Below, piece by piece: positions 1 to 8,666 of a stretch of 64,000 nt of DNA (position 1 is the stretch's first letter; every line of letters begins with the position of its first letter). The DNA is taken from contig NZ_JAPEMT010000001.1 of the NCBI RefSeq assembly GCF_026342435.1, positions 1,234,501 through 1,298,500 on the forward strand, written 5' to 3'. The translations under genes were made by a program, and so were the position numbers. The notes beneath the pieces were generated by a model. The model ran no database searches. It was given only the letters and a program-made list of their open reading frames with translations, and was not told the origin of the DNA. Source of the DNA: Streptomyces sp. NBC_00237 (GTDB lineage: Bacteria > Actinomycetota > Actinomycetes > Streptomycetales > Streptomycetaceae).

Positions 1-1698
1 GCGCTGCCTTCTTCCTCGTACGGACAGGGGCAGCAGGGCGGCTTCCCGCAGGCGTACCCGCAGACGGGGGGCTACCAGCAGCAGCCCCAGCAGCCTTCGC
101 CCCAGCAGGGCGGCTGGCCGCAGCAGACCAACAACCGGCGCCCTCAGCAGGGCGGTTACGGCCAGCAGGCGGGCACCGGTTACGCGGGCACCGGTTACGC
201 GGAGCCCGGCTACGGGGACGCCACGACGGCGTTCCCGCCGACCGGCGGCGGCTACGGCGGGCCCGGCGGCTCCGGTGGCCTCGGCGGTCCTGGCGGTCCC
301 GGTGTTCCCGGTGGGCAGCAGGAGGAGACTCCGGCGTTCGCCAGGAGCGCGGTCGGCGCGCCGACCCGGCAGCAGCCGGCGTGGGGCCGCGACGAGGACG
401 CCGCGAACGGCGATCCGTACGGACCGGGTACCTCCGCGTGGCCGGAGACGGCCGGCGCGGACGGGCTGGGCCTGAAGGACGCCCCGGACTCACCGGACGG
501 CCCTTCGGAGACCCCCTCGTCGGAGGAGGCCCCGGAACCGGCACCCAAGAAGTCCGGCCGTGACCGCTACCTCGACCTGCTGCGCTCCATCGCGCTGGTC
601 CGCGTCGTGCTCTTCCACGTCTACGGACAGGCGTGGATGACGATCATCTTCCCGTCCATGGGCGTGATGTTCGCGCTGGCCGGTTCGCTGATGGCGCGCT
701 CGCTCAGCGCCAGGTCCGCGGGCCAGGTCATCAAGAGCCGAATACGGCGACTGATGGTGCCGGTGTGGGTGTTCTCGATCGTCACCCTCGCGCTGATCTT
801 CAACGGCGGGTGGAAGCCCACCGCGGGCGAGGACGGCGAGTCCGTCATCTGGTGGTGGGTCAGGCTCGCCTGGTGGTTCGTGCCGGTGGGCGCGGCCTCG
901 GGCCCCGACGAGGTCGGCTCGGTCGGCGGTCTGCTGGACGTCAGCTGGGCGGCGCAGACCTCGGGTCCGCTCTGGTACATCCGGGCGTACCTGTGGTTCG
1001 TCATGCTGTCGCCCCTGATGCTCAAGCTGTTCCGCAAGATGCCGTGGCCGACGCTGCTGGCGCCGCTGGCGCTGTCGGTGGCGCTCGGTCTGAAGCCGGG
1101 GCTGATCCCCGGCGAGACCGGCAACGCGATCCAGGACTTCTCGACGTTCGCATCCTGCTGGATGCTCGGCTTCGCGCACAACGAAGGCACGCTGAAGAAG
1201 CTCAAGGCGTACATGATCCCGTCGTTCTCGGCGGTGCTGATGGGGCTCGGGCTGTGGTGGGCGGGTACGCACATCGGCGAGGCCGGGTGGAACTTCGACG
1301 AGATACCCACGGCGAACGCCCTGTGGTCGCTCGGCTTCTGTGCGGTGCTGCTGCACTACTCGCCGTCGTGGGAGGTGCTGCCGGACAAGCTGAAGGGGTT
1401 CGACACCCCGATCACGCTGGCGAACAACCGGGCCGTGACGATCTATCTCTGGCACGAGATGGCGATCATGCTGACGCTTCCGGTCATCGACAAGTTCTGG
1501 GAGCTCGGGAGCGTTCCGGTGCTGGGCGAGTTGGTCAACGCGAACCTCGGCAAGCTGTACCAGGTGCTGATGTTCATCCTGGCGTGGCCGTTGATCGCGG
1601 CGGCGATCGCCACGTTCGGCTGGGCGGAGGACGTGGCGGCGAAGCGGAAGCCGAGACTCTGGCCCAACGGGGCGAAGAAGAAGGCCCGGTCGGGCTGA
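1..1698 (+). CDS. Acyltransferase-3 family membrane protein, 5' end outside the window
   Basis: The reading frame is open from base 1, so the start lies upstream; 565 residues are visible. Residues 1 to about 185 are low complexity, rich in Q, G, P and Y with repeated QQGG and GTGYA units, and are probably a disordered cytoplasmic tail. From about residue 187 the protein shows the start of the acyltransferase-3 (OafA-like) integral membrane domain, RDRYLDLLRS followed by VLFHVY with the His typical of this family, and then about ten hydrophobic segments. Family members O-acylate surface sugars or lipids using an acyl donor at the membrane. The acceptor cannot be told from sequence. A second, unrelated copy of the family starts at the other end of the window. 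Confidence 0.85.
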   Translation, partial: ALPSSSYGQGQQGGFPQAYPQTGGYQQQPQQPSPQQGGWPQQTNNRRPQQGGYGQQAGTGYAGTGYAEPGYGDATTAFPPTGGGYGGPGGSGGLGGPGGPGVPGGQQEETPAFARSAVGAPTRQQPAWGRDEDAANGDPYGPGTSAWPETAGADGLGLKDAPDSPDGPSETPSSEEAPEPAPKKSGRDRYLDLLRSIALVRVVLFHVYGQAWMTIIFPSMGVMFALAGSLMARSLSARSAGQVIKSRIRRLMVPVWVFSIVTLALIFNGGWKPTAGEDGESVIWWWVRLAWWFVPVGAASGPDEVGSVGGLLDVSWAAQTSGPLWYIRAYLWFVMLSPLMLKLFRKMPWPTLLAPLALSVALGLKPGLIPGETGNAIQDFSTFASCWMLGFAHNEGTLKKLKAYMIPSFSAVLMGLGLWWAGTHIGEAGWNFDEIPTANALWSLGFCAVLLHYSPSWEVLPDKLKGFDTPITLANNRAVTIYLWHEMAIMLTLPVIDKFWELGSVPVLGELVNANLGKLYQVLMFILAWPLIAAAIATFGWAEDVAAKRKPRLWPNGAKKKARSG

Positions 1699-1767
1699 GG
1701 GGTCCGTCCCTTGCGCCTTGCGCCCGCTCGCTCCCTTTGTGGGGGCGGGCGGGCGTTCTGCGTTCGA

Positions 1768-1854
1768 GGTGCGGGTGCGGGTGCGGGTGCGGGTGCGTCG
1801 TGGCTGGTCGCGCCCGCGCGGCGGAGCCGCACATCGACACAGCCCCGCGCCCCT
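1768..1854. repeat. GTGCGG hexanucleotide tract plus copy A of a dispersed intergenic repeat
   Basis: Positions 1768-1797 hold about five GTGCGG units. Positions 1787-1854 match 59871-59938 at roughly 84% by eye over 68 nt, including the shared core GGCTGGTCGCGCCC and a GCGGCGGAGCCGC hairpin. This is the spacer between the acyltransferase and the CGNR gene. Confidence 0.75.
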
Positions 1855-1962
1855 CATGCCCCCTCGGGGCGCCGGGGCGGTACCGGGGGTTCCGGTGGGG
1901 GGCGGGGGCGGGCACTCTGGAGGGCACGCGGCACACCACCGGCGACCCCGGAGGGCATCGGC

Positions 1963-2568
1963 ATGGGCGTGAGGGACACCACCGCCACGGGTACGGCTGC
2001 GCACTGCCCGGTGTGGTGGTTCGACTCCGGGCGGGTCTGCCTGGATCTGCTCGCCACACACGTCCGGGGCGCGGAACTGCTGCGCGGGCCGGGCGAGTTG
2101 GAGTCGTGGCTGCGAGGTGCCGGACTGGTCCCCGCAGGGACGCGGCTCGACGGGGTGACCGGGGAGTGGGTGGAGGGGTTCCGCGAACTCCGGCGGCTGC
2201 TCGTCGAGTTGGTGGAGGGCGGATGCCCCGACGGAGACCTCGATACGGTCAACTCCCTTGCCTCCGCGGCCCCTCCGGCCCCCCGCGCCATCCGCGCCCC
2301 CGACGGCACCCTCGCCTACGCCCTCGCCGCCGAGCCCCGCTGCGAGCAGCTCCTCGCGGTGGTCGCCCGGGACGCCGTGGCCCTGCTCACCGATCCCGCC
2401 GCCCGGTCCTGCCTGCGCCGCTGCGAGGGCGACAACTGTGCCCGCCTGTACCTGGACACCTCCCGGGGCCGTCGCCGCCGCTGGTGCTCCAGCGAGGTGT
2501 GCGGCAACCGGGAGCGCGTCGCCCGCCACCGCCGCCGGGCGGCGGTCACCGCCGCCGCTCGGGCGTGA
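1963..2568 (+). CDS. CGNR zinc-finger (ABATE domain) transcriptional regulator
   Basis: 201 residues. The N-terminal two thirds resemble the ABATE domain (WWFDSGRVCLDLLATH, GPGELESWLRGAGL, EFRELRRLL-type helices). The C-terminal 45 residues form a treble-clef CGNR finger: CLRRCEGDNC, then a basic stretch, then WCSSEVCGNRERVARHR. The family is annotated as stress-induced transcription regulators, but targets here are unknown. The ATG at 1963 was chosen because GGAGG lies 8 nt upstream and the conserved domain begins about 10 residues later. An in-frame upstream extension to 1711 runs through the dispersed repeat and is not credible. The stop lies inside a 30-nt tandem duplication. Confidence 0.8.
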   Translation: MGVRDTTATGTAAHCPVWWFDSGRVCLDLLATHVRGAELLRGPGELESWLRGAGLVPAGTRLDGVTGEWVEGFRELRRLLVELVEGGCPDGDLDTVNSLASAAPPAPRAIRAPDGTLAYALAAEPRCEQLLAVVARDAVALLTDPAARSCLRRCEGDNCARLYLDTSRGRRRRWCSSEVCGNRERVARHRRRAAVTAAARA

Positions 2569-2623
2569 GGGGGCGGGCGGGACCCCGTACGGGCGTGAGG
2601 GGGCGGGCGGCACCCCGTACGGG
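2560..2623. repeat. 30-nt tandem duplication spanning the CGNR gene stop codon
   Basis: The 30-nt unit beginning CGGGCGTGAGGGGGCGGGCG occurs at 2560-2589 and 2590-2619 with one mismatch and a partial third copy (CGGG). The unit contains the TGA stop, and because 30 is a multiple of 3 the second copy supplies a back-up in-frame stop. Confidence 0.9.
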
Positions 2624-2714
2624 AAAGATCTTGCGCCCCCGTTGAGTCGGGTGCACCCGCCCGCCCGTATGGACTCTCGAAGAAGTTCCGACGGGGCTCG
2701 ACCGGGAGGTTCAG

Positions 2715-3311
2715 GTGCGCGAGGATGCGGCCGTGGCCGATGAACGTCCGCAGCGTCGGGCACGGCATGTTCGAAGCCTCGGGCGAGGCGGCGACAACTC
2801 ACCTTCTCCGGAAGAGGAGTTGATGCGCTCCCTCTACCGCGAACACGCCGGTCCGCTGCTCGCCTTCGTCCTGCGGCTCGTCGCGGGGGACCGTCAGCGC
2901 GCCGAGGACGTCGTGCAGGAGACGCTCATCCGTGCCTGGAAGAACGCCGGTTCGCTCAACCGGGCGACCGGCTCCGTCCGCCCCTGGCTGGTGACGGTCG
3001 CCCGTCGCATCGTCATCGACAACCACCGCAGTCGGCAGGCCCGGCCGCAGGAGGTCGATCCGTCGCCGCTGGAGGTCATGCCCGCGGAGGACGAGATCGA
3101 CAAGGCGCTGTGGTTGATGACGCTCAGCGATGCACTCGACGATCTGACGCCCGCCCACCGGGAGGCGCTCGTCGAGACCTACTTCAAGGGACGTACGGTC
3201 GGTGAGGCGGCCGAAGTCCTCGGGGTGCCCAGCGGGACCGTGCGCTCCCGCGTCTTCTACGCGCTCCGCTCCATGAAGCTGGCTCTTGAGGAACGAGGTG
3301 TGACGGCATGA
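2715..3311 (+). CDS. ECF-family RNA polymerase sigma factor (sigma-70, region 2 and 4)
   Basis: 198 residues, the usual ECF length. Region 2 covers about residues 37-105 (LYREHAGPLLAFVLRLV, RAEDVVQETLIRAWKN, WLVTVARRIVIDNHRS). Region 4 covers about 138-192 (LDDLTPAHREALVETYFKG, AAEVLGVPSGTVRSRVFYAL), a clear HTH. The GTG start at 2715 has GGGAGG 5 nt upstream. The last 4 nt overlap the start of the next gene (ATGA), so translation is probably coupled to the anti-sigma factor, as in SigK/SigL-type pairs. It would recruit core polymerase to stress or envelope promoters that cannot be deduced here. Confidence 0.93.
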   Translation: MREDAAVADERPQRRARHVRSLGRGGDNSPSPEEELMRSLYREHAGPLLAFVLRLVAGDRQRAEDVVQETLIRAWKNAGSLNRATGSVRPWLVTVARRIVIDNHRSRQARPQEVDPSPLEVMPAEDEIDKALWLMTLSDALDDLTPAHREALVETYFKGRTVGEAAEVLGVPSGTVRSRVFYALRSMKLALEERGVTA

Positions 3312-4075
3312 GTGCACAGGACAGCGAGTCGGTCCACGACGCCGTCGCCGCCTACTCCCTCGGCATTCTGGACGAGTCGGAGGCGACCGCCTTCGAGGCC
3401 CACCTGGCCGGCTGTGACTACTGCGCCGCCCAGCTCGACGACTTCGCGGGACTGGCGCCGATGCTCGCCGCCCTCGCCGAACCTCCGGGCCCGCCAAGGG
3501 AGTTGACGCCGCCGAGCACCACCCTCCTGACGAACCTCGTCGACGAGGTGGCCGTACGGCGGGAGCAGCAGGCCCGCCGCAGGAGGCGCGGGCTGTATCT
3601 GGTGGCCGCCGCTGCCGCCGTCGTGATCGGCGGGTCGGGAGCCGTGGTCGTCGCGGCGGCGAACAACGACTCCGCACCGCCCGCGGCCCTCCCCGACCCC
3701 CACCCCACCAGCCCCGCCGAGGACGCCTTCTTCCACCACATGGAGAAGAAGACGCAGGCCACCGACCCGACCACCAAGGTGACGGCCGTCGTCGGCACCG
3801 AGAAGAAGGGCTGGGGCACCCACACCGTCCTGGAGCTCAAGAACGTCAAGGGTCCGCTGAAGTGCAGCCTGATCGCCGTGTCGAAGGACGGCGAGGAGGA
3901 GGTCGTCAGCAGCTGGTCCGTCCCGAAGTGGGGATACGGCATCCCCGACAGCCCGCACAAGGCCGCCAAGAACCCCCTCTACGTCCACGGCGGAGCGGCC
4001 ATGGACGTGAACGACATCGACCACTTCGAGGTCCGTACTTTCGACGGCACAGCTCTGGTCAAAGTCGACGCCTGA
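3308..4075 (+). CDS. Membrane anti-sigma factor with zinc-finger (zf-HC2) domain
   Basis: 255 residues. The N-terminal cytoplasmic domain carries the ZAS signature H32-x3-C36-x2-C39 with H10 as the likely fourth ligand. An Arg-rich stretch (90-94) precedes one membrane span at about 96-118, followed by an exported C-terminal domain of about 135 residues that begins with a Pro/Ala linker. It overlaps the ECF gene by 4 nt and should bind and silence that sigma factor until a signal triggers release, commonly through proteolysis. The extracellular domain has no motif I recognise. Confidence 0.9.
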   Translation: MSAQDSESVHDAVAAYSLGILDESEATAFEAHLAGCDYCAAQLDDFAGLAPMLAALAEPPGPPRELTPPSTTLLTNLVDEVAVRREQQARRRRRGLYLVAAAAAVVIGGSGAVVVAAANNDSAPPAALPDPHPTSPAEDAFFHHMEKKTQATDPTTKVTAVVGTEKKGWGTHTVLELKNVKGPLKCSLIAVSKDGEEEVVSSWSVPKWGYGIPDSPHKAAKNPLYVHGGAAMDVNDIDHFEVRTFDGTALVKVDA

Positions 4076-4081
4076 CATAAC

Positions 4082-4133
4082 GGCCCCCTTCGCGTACGGT
4101 TGACGGCTGCCCAGTGCACGTCAGAAGGGGGCC
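4082..4133 (+). promoter_or_regulatory. Perfect 10-bp inverted repeat covering the helD ribosome-binding region
   Basis: GGCCCCCTTC at 4082-4091 and its exact complement GAAGGGGGCC at 4124-4133 enclose 32 nt. The right arm contains the purine-rich SD-like stretch of the GTG start at 4137. Folding would hide that site. It may alternatively act as a terminator for the sigma/anti-sigma pair, although no T-run follows. Confidence 0.55.
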
Positions 4134-4136
4134 TCG

Positions 4137-6497
4137 GTGGCCGCGCAGGATGCCGCTGTCGATTCGGTCCGCGACCGTGAAATCGGCGTGGAACAGGATC
4201 ATCTGGATCAGGTGTACCGCCGTCTTGAGGAGAAGATCCACGAGGCAGAGTTCCTGATGAACGACGCCGCTCAGCGGGGTCAGGTCGGCACGCCCGGCGC
4301 GCTCGCCGAGCGCGACGCGCAGGTCTTCCGGGCGGGGGTGCACCTCAACCGCCTCAACAACGAGTTCGAGGACTTCCTCTTCGGCCGGATCGACCTGCTG
4401 TACGGCAAGGACGGCAAGAAGGGCCCGGACGGCGCTTTCACGTCCGTCGAGCCCGCCGACGACGCCGTACGGGACGATCTCACCGCCGAGATCGGTGAGA
4501 CGCTCCACATCGGCCGCATCGGAGTCCTGGACTCCGACTACGCGCCGCTGGTGATCGACTGGCGCGCGCCCGCCGCCGCGCCGTTCTACCGCTCCACGCC
4601 CAAGGATCCCGGCCGGGTCGTGCGCCGCCGGGTCATCCGTTCCAAGGGCCGCCGCGTCCTCGGTGTCGAGGACGACCTGATGCGGCCCGAGCTGACCGCC
4701 TTCCTCGGCGGCGAGAAGCTCGCCGTGATCGGCGACGGTGCGCTGATGGCCGCCCTCGGGCAGGCCCGCAGCCACACCATGCGGGACATCGTCTCCTCCA
4801 TCCAGGCCGAGCAGGACCTCGTCATCCGGGCCCCCGCCGCCTCCGTCACGGAGGTCGCGGGCGGGCCCGGCACGGGCAAGACCGCCGTCGCCCTGCACCG
4901 CGCCGCCTACCTCCTCTACCAGGACCGCAGACGCTATGCGGGCGGCATCCTGATCGTCTCGCCGACCCCGCTGCTCGTCTCGTACACGGAGGGCGTCCTG
5001 CCCTCCCTCGGCGAGGAGGGCCAGGTGGCGATCCGTGCGCTGGGCTCGCTCGTCGACGGGGCCGAGGCGACCACGTACGACGAACCGAACATCGCCCGCA
5101 TCAAGGGCTCGTCGCGCATGCTCAAGGTGCTCCGCAAGGCGGCCAGGGGGGCGCTGGAGTCGCCGTCGGCGGCCGCTCCGCCGGAGGAGGACGCCCAGGG
5201 GCAGCTGTCCTTCGGGGACTTCGACGAGGAGCCCGCCGCGAGTCCGTCCGTACGGACCGACCTCCTGCGCGTCGTCGCCTTCGGTACGCGCCTGGAGCTG
5301 GAGGCGGGCGACCTCCAGCGGATCCGCAACACCGTCCTGTCCGGCACCGCCCCGGTCAACCTGCTGCGCCCGCGCGCCCGCAAGCTCCTCCTGGACGCCC
5401 TGTGGGCCAAGTCCAACGGCCGGGCCCGCTACACCGACCCGGAGCTGGCCGCCGAGCTGCGCTCCTCCTTCGACGACGACGTGTCGTCCGAGGACTCCTT
5501 CCTGGCGTTCCTGAACGCCTGGTGGCCCGAGCTGACCCCGCGCGGGGTTCTCGCCGACATGGCCGACGAGAAGCGCCTGGGCCGCTGGGCCCGCCGCATC
5601 CTCAACCCGCGCGAGATCCGCCAGCTCGCCCGCTCCCTGAAGCGCGACGAGCTGTCCGTGCACGACGTCGCCCTCCTCGACGAGCTCCAGCTTCTCCTGG
5701 GCACGCCCGCGCGCCCCAGGAAGAAGCGCGAGTACGACCCCCTCGACGCGCTGACCGGCCTCGAAGAGCTGATGCCGCAGCGCGAGGAGACCCAGTGGGA
5801 GCGCGCCGAGCGCCTGGCCGCCGAGCGCACCGAGTACGCGCACGTCATCGTCGACGAGGCGCAGGACCTGACCCCCATGCAGTGGCGGATGGTCGGCCGC
5901 CGGGGCCGCACCGCGACCTGGACGATCGTCGGCGACGCCGCCCAGTCCTCCTGGACGGACCCGCAGGAGGCCGCGGAGGCCCGCGACGAGGCACTGGGCT
6001 CGCGCCCGCGCCGGAAGTTCGAGCTGACGGTCAACTACCGCAACCCGGCCGAGATCGCGGAGCTGGCGGCCAAGGTCCTGGCGTTGGCCGCCCCGGACAT
6101 GAAGTCCCCGCGCGCGGTCCGCTCGACCGGTGTCGTGCCTCGCTTCGTCGCCGTACGGGAAGACCTGGAGACGTCCGTACGGGACGAGGCGCGCCGCCTC
6201 CTGGAGCAGGTGGACGGCACCGTCGGCGTGGTCGTCGCGATGAACCGGCGTGCCCAGGCGCGGCGGTGGCTCGCGGACCTCGGGGAGCGGGTCGTGGCGC
6301 TCGGCAGTCTGGAGGCCAAGGGGCTGGAGTACGACGCGACGGTCGTGGTCTCCCCTGCGGAGATCGCCGAGGAGTCCCCGGCCGGGCTGCGAGTGCTGTA
6401 CGTGGCGCTGACGCGGGCGACGCAGCAGCTCACGGTGGTGTCGGGGAAGCGGGACGCCCCTGGCGCGGACGGGGTTCCGGCGCTGCTGCGGGACTGA
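4137..6497 (+). CDS. helD: HelD-like UvrD/Rep-family ATPase, RNA polymerase recycling factor
   Basis: 786 residues, a length fitting the actinobacterial class of HelD. The N-terminal arm is helical (EQDHLDQVYRRLEEKIHEAE). Walker A is GGPGTGKTAVALHRAAYLLY at about 240 and Walker B is IVDEAQDLTPMQWRM. Further superfamily-1 motifs include TIVGDAAQSSW, LTVNYRNPAEIAEL and VYVALTRATQQL near the C-terminus. HelD proteins bind RNA polymerase, pry open its clefts and release stalled complexes, and some (HelR) give rifamycin tolerance. A rifamycin-associated element was looked for upstream and not seen. The GTG at 4137 follows the purine-rich arm of an inverted repeat. It lies just downstream of the sigma/anti-sigma pair. 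Confidence 0.9.
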   Translation: MAAQDAAVDSVRDREIGVEQDHLDQVYRRLEEKIHEAEFLMNDAAQRGQVGTPGALAERDAQVFRAGVHLNRLNNEFEDFLFGRIDLLYGKDGKKGPDGAFTSVEPADDAVRDDLTAEIGETLHIGRIGVLDSDYAPLVIDWRAPAAAPFYRSTPKDPGRVVRRRVIRSKGRRVLGVEDDLMRPELTAFLGGEKLAVIGDGALMAALGQARSHTMRDIVSSIQAEQDLVIRAPAASVTEVAGGPGTGKTAVALHRAAYLLYQDRRRYAGGILIVSPTPLLVSYTEGVLPSLGEEGQVAIRALGSLVDGAEATTYDEPNIARIKGSSRMLKVLRKAARGALESPSAAAPPEEDAQGQLSFGDFDEEPAASPSVRTDLLRVVAFGTRLELEAGDLQRIRNTVLSGTAPVNLLRPRARKLLLDALWAKSNGRARYTDPELAAELRSSFDDDVSSEDSFLAFLNAWWPELTPRGVLADMADEKRLGRWARRILNPREIRQLARSLKRDELSVHDVALLDELQLLLGTPARPRKKREYDPLDALTGLEELMPQREETQWERAERLAAERTEYAHVIVDEAQDLTPMQWRMVGRRGRTATWTIVGDAAQSSWTDPQEAAEARDEALGSRPRRKFELTVNYRNPAEIAELAAKVLALAAPDMKSPRAVRSTGVVPRFVAVREDLETSVRDEARRLLEQVDGTVGVVVAMNRRAQARRWLADLGERVVALGSLEAKGLEYDATVVVSPAEIAEESPAGLRVLYVALTRATQQLTVVSGKRDAPGADGVPALLRD

Positions 6498-6522
6498 ATT
6501 CGAGTCAACTGGCCACACGGGA

Positions 6523-6550
6523 ATGACTTCCGTGGAGGGTTTGTTAGTCT
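6523..6550 (+). promoter_or_regulatory. Candidate sigma-70-type promoter for the small RNA
   Basis: The -10-like TAGTCT at 6545-6550 has a -35-like ATGACT at 6523-6528 (spacer 16). The expected start, about 6-7 nt after the -10, falls at 6556-6557, exactly where the closing helix of the RNA begins. Confidence 0.55.
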
Positions 6551-6555
6551 CGAAT

Positions 6556-6704
6556 GTGACACCGGCTCGATCCAAGCCCCCGGGCCCAACCTTAGTCGCT
6601 TCGAGCGACCACTTGCCGCGAGGCGAGCATGGCGGGCCGGTGTCGCTTGACTGTTGAGGAAGAGGTCCGGAGCGCTCTTGTGAGCGCTCCGGACCTCTTT
6701 TTTT
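6556..6704 (+). ncRNA. Candidate structured small RNA (three-way junction plus terminator)
   Basis: No protein gene fits this spacer, but folding by eye gives one compact RNA of about 149 nt. A 14-bp closing helix pairs 6556-6569 with 6633-6646 (12 Watson-Crick pairs, 2 G-U). It encloses two hairpins. One pairs 6595-6600 with 6604-6609 around TCG. The other pairs 6612-6617 with 6622-6627 around a GCGA (GNRA) tetraloop. A C-rich single strand lies at 6576-6590. A 17-bp terminator hairpin with a T-run closes the unit at 6661-6704. From memory, S. coelicolor small-RNA lists include one at the orthologous helD/malic-enzyme spacer (scr2952), which is unverified. A long terminated leader or 3' UTR of helD is the main alternative. 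Confidence 0.7.
6661..6704 (+). terminator. Strong intrinsic terminator
   Basis: A perfect 17-bp stem (AGAGGTCCGGAGCGCTC and its complement) with a TTGT loop is followed by an uninterrupted run of T residues. This is unusually canonical for a high-GC actinomycete. Confidence 0.92.
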
Positions 6705-6738
6705 GGGGGTTCCGCCAGACCCCAGGTTCTCGTATGGT

Positions 6739-6789
6739 GGAAAACTGTTTCCGAAAACGAAGCACCCATTACCTGCTACCCGCCGGTAG
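6739..6789. promoter_or_regulatory. Two operator-like dyads upstream of malic enzyme
   Basis: GGAAAACTGTTTCC at 6739-6752 (5-bp arms) and CTACCCGCCGGTAG at 6776-6789 (5-bp arms around CGCC) lie 80-130 nt upstream of the malic enzyme start. The second resembles the CTACC/GGTAG form of TetR-type operators. The regulator is unknown and a promoter was not resolved. Confidence 0.4.
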
Positions 6790-6870
6790 GTGCGACGATC
6801 GGACTGCGCTGTCCGGTTTCGGACCGGAGCGGCGTAGCAATGAAGCTAGGGAAAGCAGAGGAAGTCGGCC

Positions 6871-8304
6871 ATGGCAACGGCGCCCAGCGTCTCGTACTCG
6901 ATGACGGTCCGACTGGAGGTCCCCGCGAGCGGGACCTCGGTCAGCCAGCTCACCTCGGCCGTCGAAGCCTCCGGCGGCTCCGTGACCGGCCTCGACGTCA
7001 CCGCGTCCGGTCACGAGAAGCTGCGGATCGACGTCACGATCGCCGCCACCTCGACCGCGCACGCCGACGAGATCGTCGAGAAGCTGCGCGGCGTCGAAGG
7101 GGTCGTGCTCGGGAAGGTCTCCGACCGTACGTTCCTGATGCACCTCGGCGGCAAGATCGAGATGGCGTCCAAGCACCCCATCCGCAACCGTGACGACCTC
7201 TCGATGATCTACACGCCGGGCGTCGCCCGCGTCTGCATGGCCATCGCCGAGAACCCCGAGGACGCACGCCGCCTCACCATCAAGCGCAACACCGTCGCCG
7301 TCGTCACCGACGGCTCCGCGGTGCTGGGCCTCGGCAACATCGGCCCGATGGCCGCCATGCCGGTCATGGAGGGCAAGGCGGCGCTCTTCAAGCGCTTCGC
7401 CGACATCGACGCCTGGCCGATCTGCCTGGACACCCAGGACACCGACGAGATCGTCTCCATCGTCAAGGCGATCGCCCCCGGCTTCGCGGGCATCAACCTG
7501 GAGGACATCTCCGCGCCGCGCTGCTTCGAGATCGAGGCCCGGCTGCGCGAGGCCCTGGACATTCCGGTCTTCCACGACGACCAGCACGGCACCGCGATTG
7601 TGGTCCTCGCCTCACTGACGAACGCGCTGCGTGTCGTCGGCAAGTCGATCGGTGACGTCCGCGTCGTCATGTCGGGCGCCGGAGCCGCCGGTACGGCCAT
7701 CCTCAAGCTCCTCATCGCGGCGGGCGTCAAGCACGCCGTCGTCGCCGACATCCACGGCGTGGTGCACGCGGGCCGCGAGGACCTGGTCTCCGCCGACCCC
7801 GAATCGCCGCTGCGCTGGATCGCCGACAACACCAACCCCGAAGGGGTGACCGGCACCCTCAAGGAGGCCGTCGTCGGCGCCGACGTCTTCATCGGCGTCT
7901 CGGCCCCGAACGTCCTGAACGGGGACGACGTGGCGGCCATGGCGGAGGGCTCCATCGTCTTCGCGCTGGCCAACCCCGACCCCGAGGTCGAGCCCGCAAT
8001 CGCCCGTCAGACAGCGGCAGTTGTGGCCACCGGCCGCTCCGACTTCCCGAACCAGATCAACAACGTCCTGGTCTTCCCCGGCGTCTTCCGCGGCCTCCTG
8101 GACGCGCAGTCCAGGACCGTCAACACGGAGATGATGCTGGCCGCCGCGACCGCCCTCGCGAACGTCGTCTCCGAGGACGAGCTGAACCCGAACTACATCA
8201 TTCCGTCCGTCTTCAACGACAAGGTCGCGGGCGCGGTGGCGGGTGCTGTGCGGACTGCTGCGAAGGCCGCCGGGGCGACTGTGACGGGTCCCACGTCCGC
8301 CTGA
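6871..8304 (+). CDS. NAD(P)-dependent malic enzyme with N-terminal ACT domain
   Basis: 477 residues. An ACT-type domain occupies about residues 8-85 ([18 protein letters not shown]), where an amino acid may bind. It is followed by the malic N-domain ([60 protein letters not shown]). The nucleotide-binding domain contains [15 protein letters not shown] and the metal-site region [14 protein letters not shown] with FHDDQHGTA. It decarboxylates malate to pyruvate, giving reducing power and precursors for acetyl-CoA and lipid synthesis. The start at 6871 has GAGGAAG upstream. It stands alone, with a terminator before it and a hairpin after. Confidence 0.93.
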   Translation: MATAPSVSYSMTVRLEVPASGTSVSQLTSAVEASGGSVTGLDVTASGHEKLRIDVTIAATSTAHADEIVEKLRGVEGVVLGKVSDRTFLMHLGGKIEMASKHPIRNRDDLSMIYTPGVARVCMAIAENPEDARRLTIKRNTVAVVTDGSAVLGLGNIGPMAAMPVMEGKAALFKRFADIDAWPICLDTQDTDEIVSIVKAIAPGFAGINLEDISAPRCFEIEARLREALDIPVFHDDQHGTAIVVLASLTNALRVVGKSIGDVRVVMSGAGAAGTAILKLLIAAGVKHAVVADIHGVVHAGREDLVSADPESPLRWIADNTNPEGVTGTLKEAVVGADVFIGVSAPNVLNGDDVAAMAEGSIVFALANPDPEVEPAIARQTAAVVATGRSDFPNQINNVLVFPGVFRGLLDAQSRTVNTEMMLAAATALANVVSEDELNPNYIIPSVFNDKVAGAVAGAVRTAAKAAGATVTGPTSA

Positions 8305-8425
8305 CGCGCGGCGCGTCGCGGGTCGCAGCGTATCCGGGGCACATCTAGGGTGGCGGGCAATGAGCCTGCGGAACCCGGCCCCGGGGACCGCGGCCCGTAA
8401 GCAGTCCGCAACAGTGAAGTCGACG

Positions 8426-8454
8426 GAGCGTCACGACACGAGGCAGTGACGCTC
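8426..8454 (+). terminator. Hairpin downstream of malic enzyme
   Basis: GAGCGTCAC at 8426-8434 pairs perfectly with GTGACGCTC at 8446-8454 around 11 nt. No T-run follows, which is common for Streptomyces terminators. The rest of the 8305-8666 spacer must hold the HU promoter, but I could not assign its hexamers. Confidence 0.5.
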
Positions 8455-8666
8455 TCCAGGTGACCTTCGGGTGACCCTGCCGGGTGCCGGATTGGCTTTC
8501 CCGCCGCTGGTGGGGGCAGGATGCGTAACCGGGCGCGAGGGTCTGAACACCAGACCCGGTCCGGGGACTGTCCTAGAGCCCTGGCAGCATCGGCTTCGCT
8601 GTGCCCCAACATGCGGCTCCGCCGCGTGGCACGCCTCACAGGCAAGAAGAACACGGGAGTAACAAC

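Noticed and set aside
490..2802. A 770-codon open frame on the minus strand
   Set aside because: It runs antisense through the acyltransferase, CGNR and sigma genes, has Arg/Pro/His-rich composition without domains, and is the usual high-GC shadow.
4076..4136. Rifamycin-associated element upstream of helD
   Set aside because: Looked for because HelR-type genes can have one; the spacer contains only an unrelated 10-bp inverted repeat.
4059..6575. An 838-codon minus-strand frame over helD
   Set aside because: Shadow of helD in a high-GC genome; no domains and no plausible start signals.
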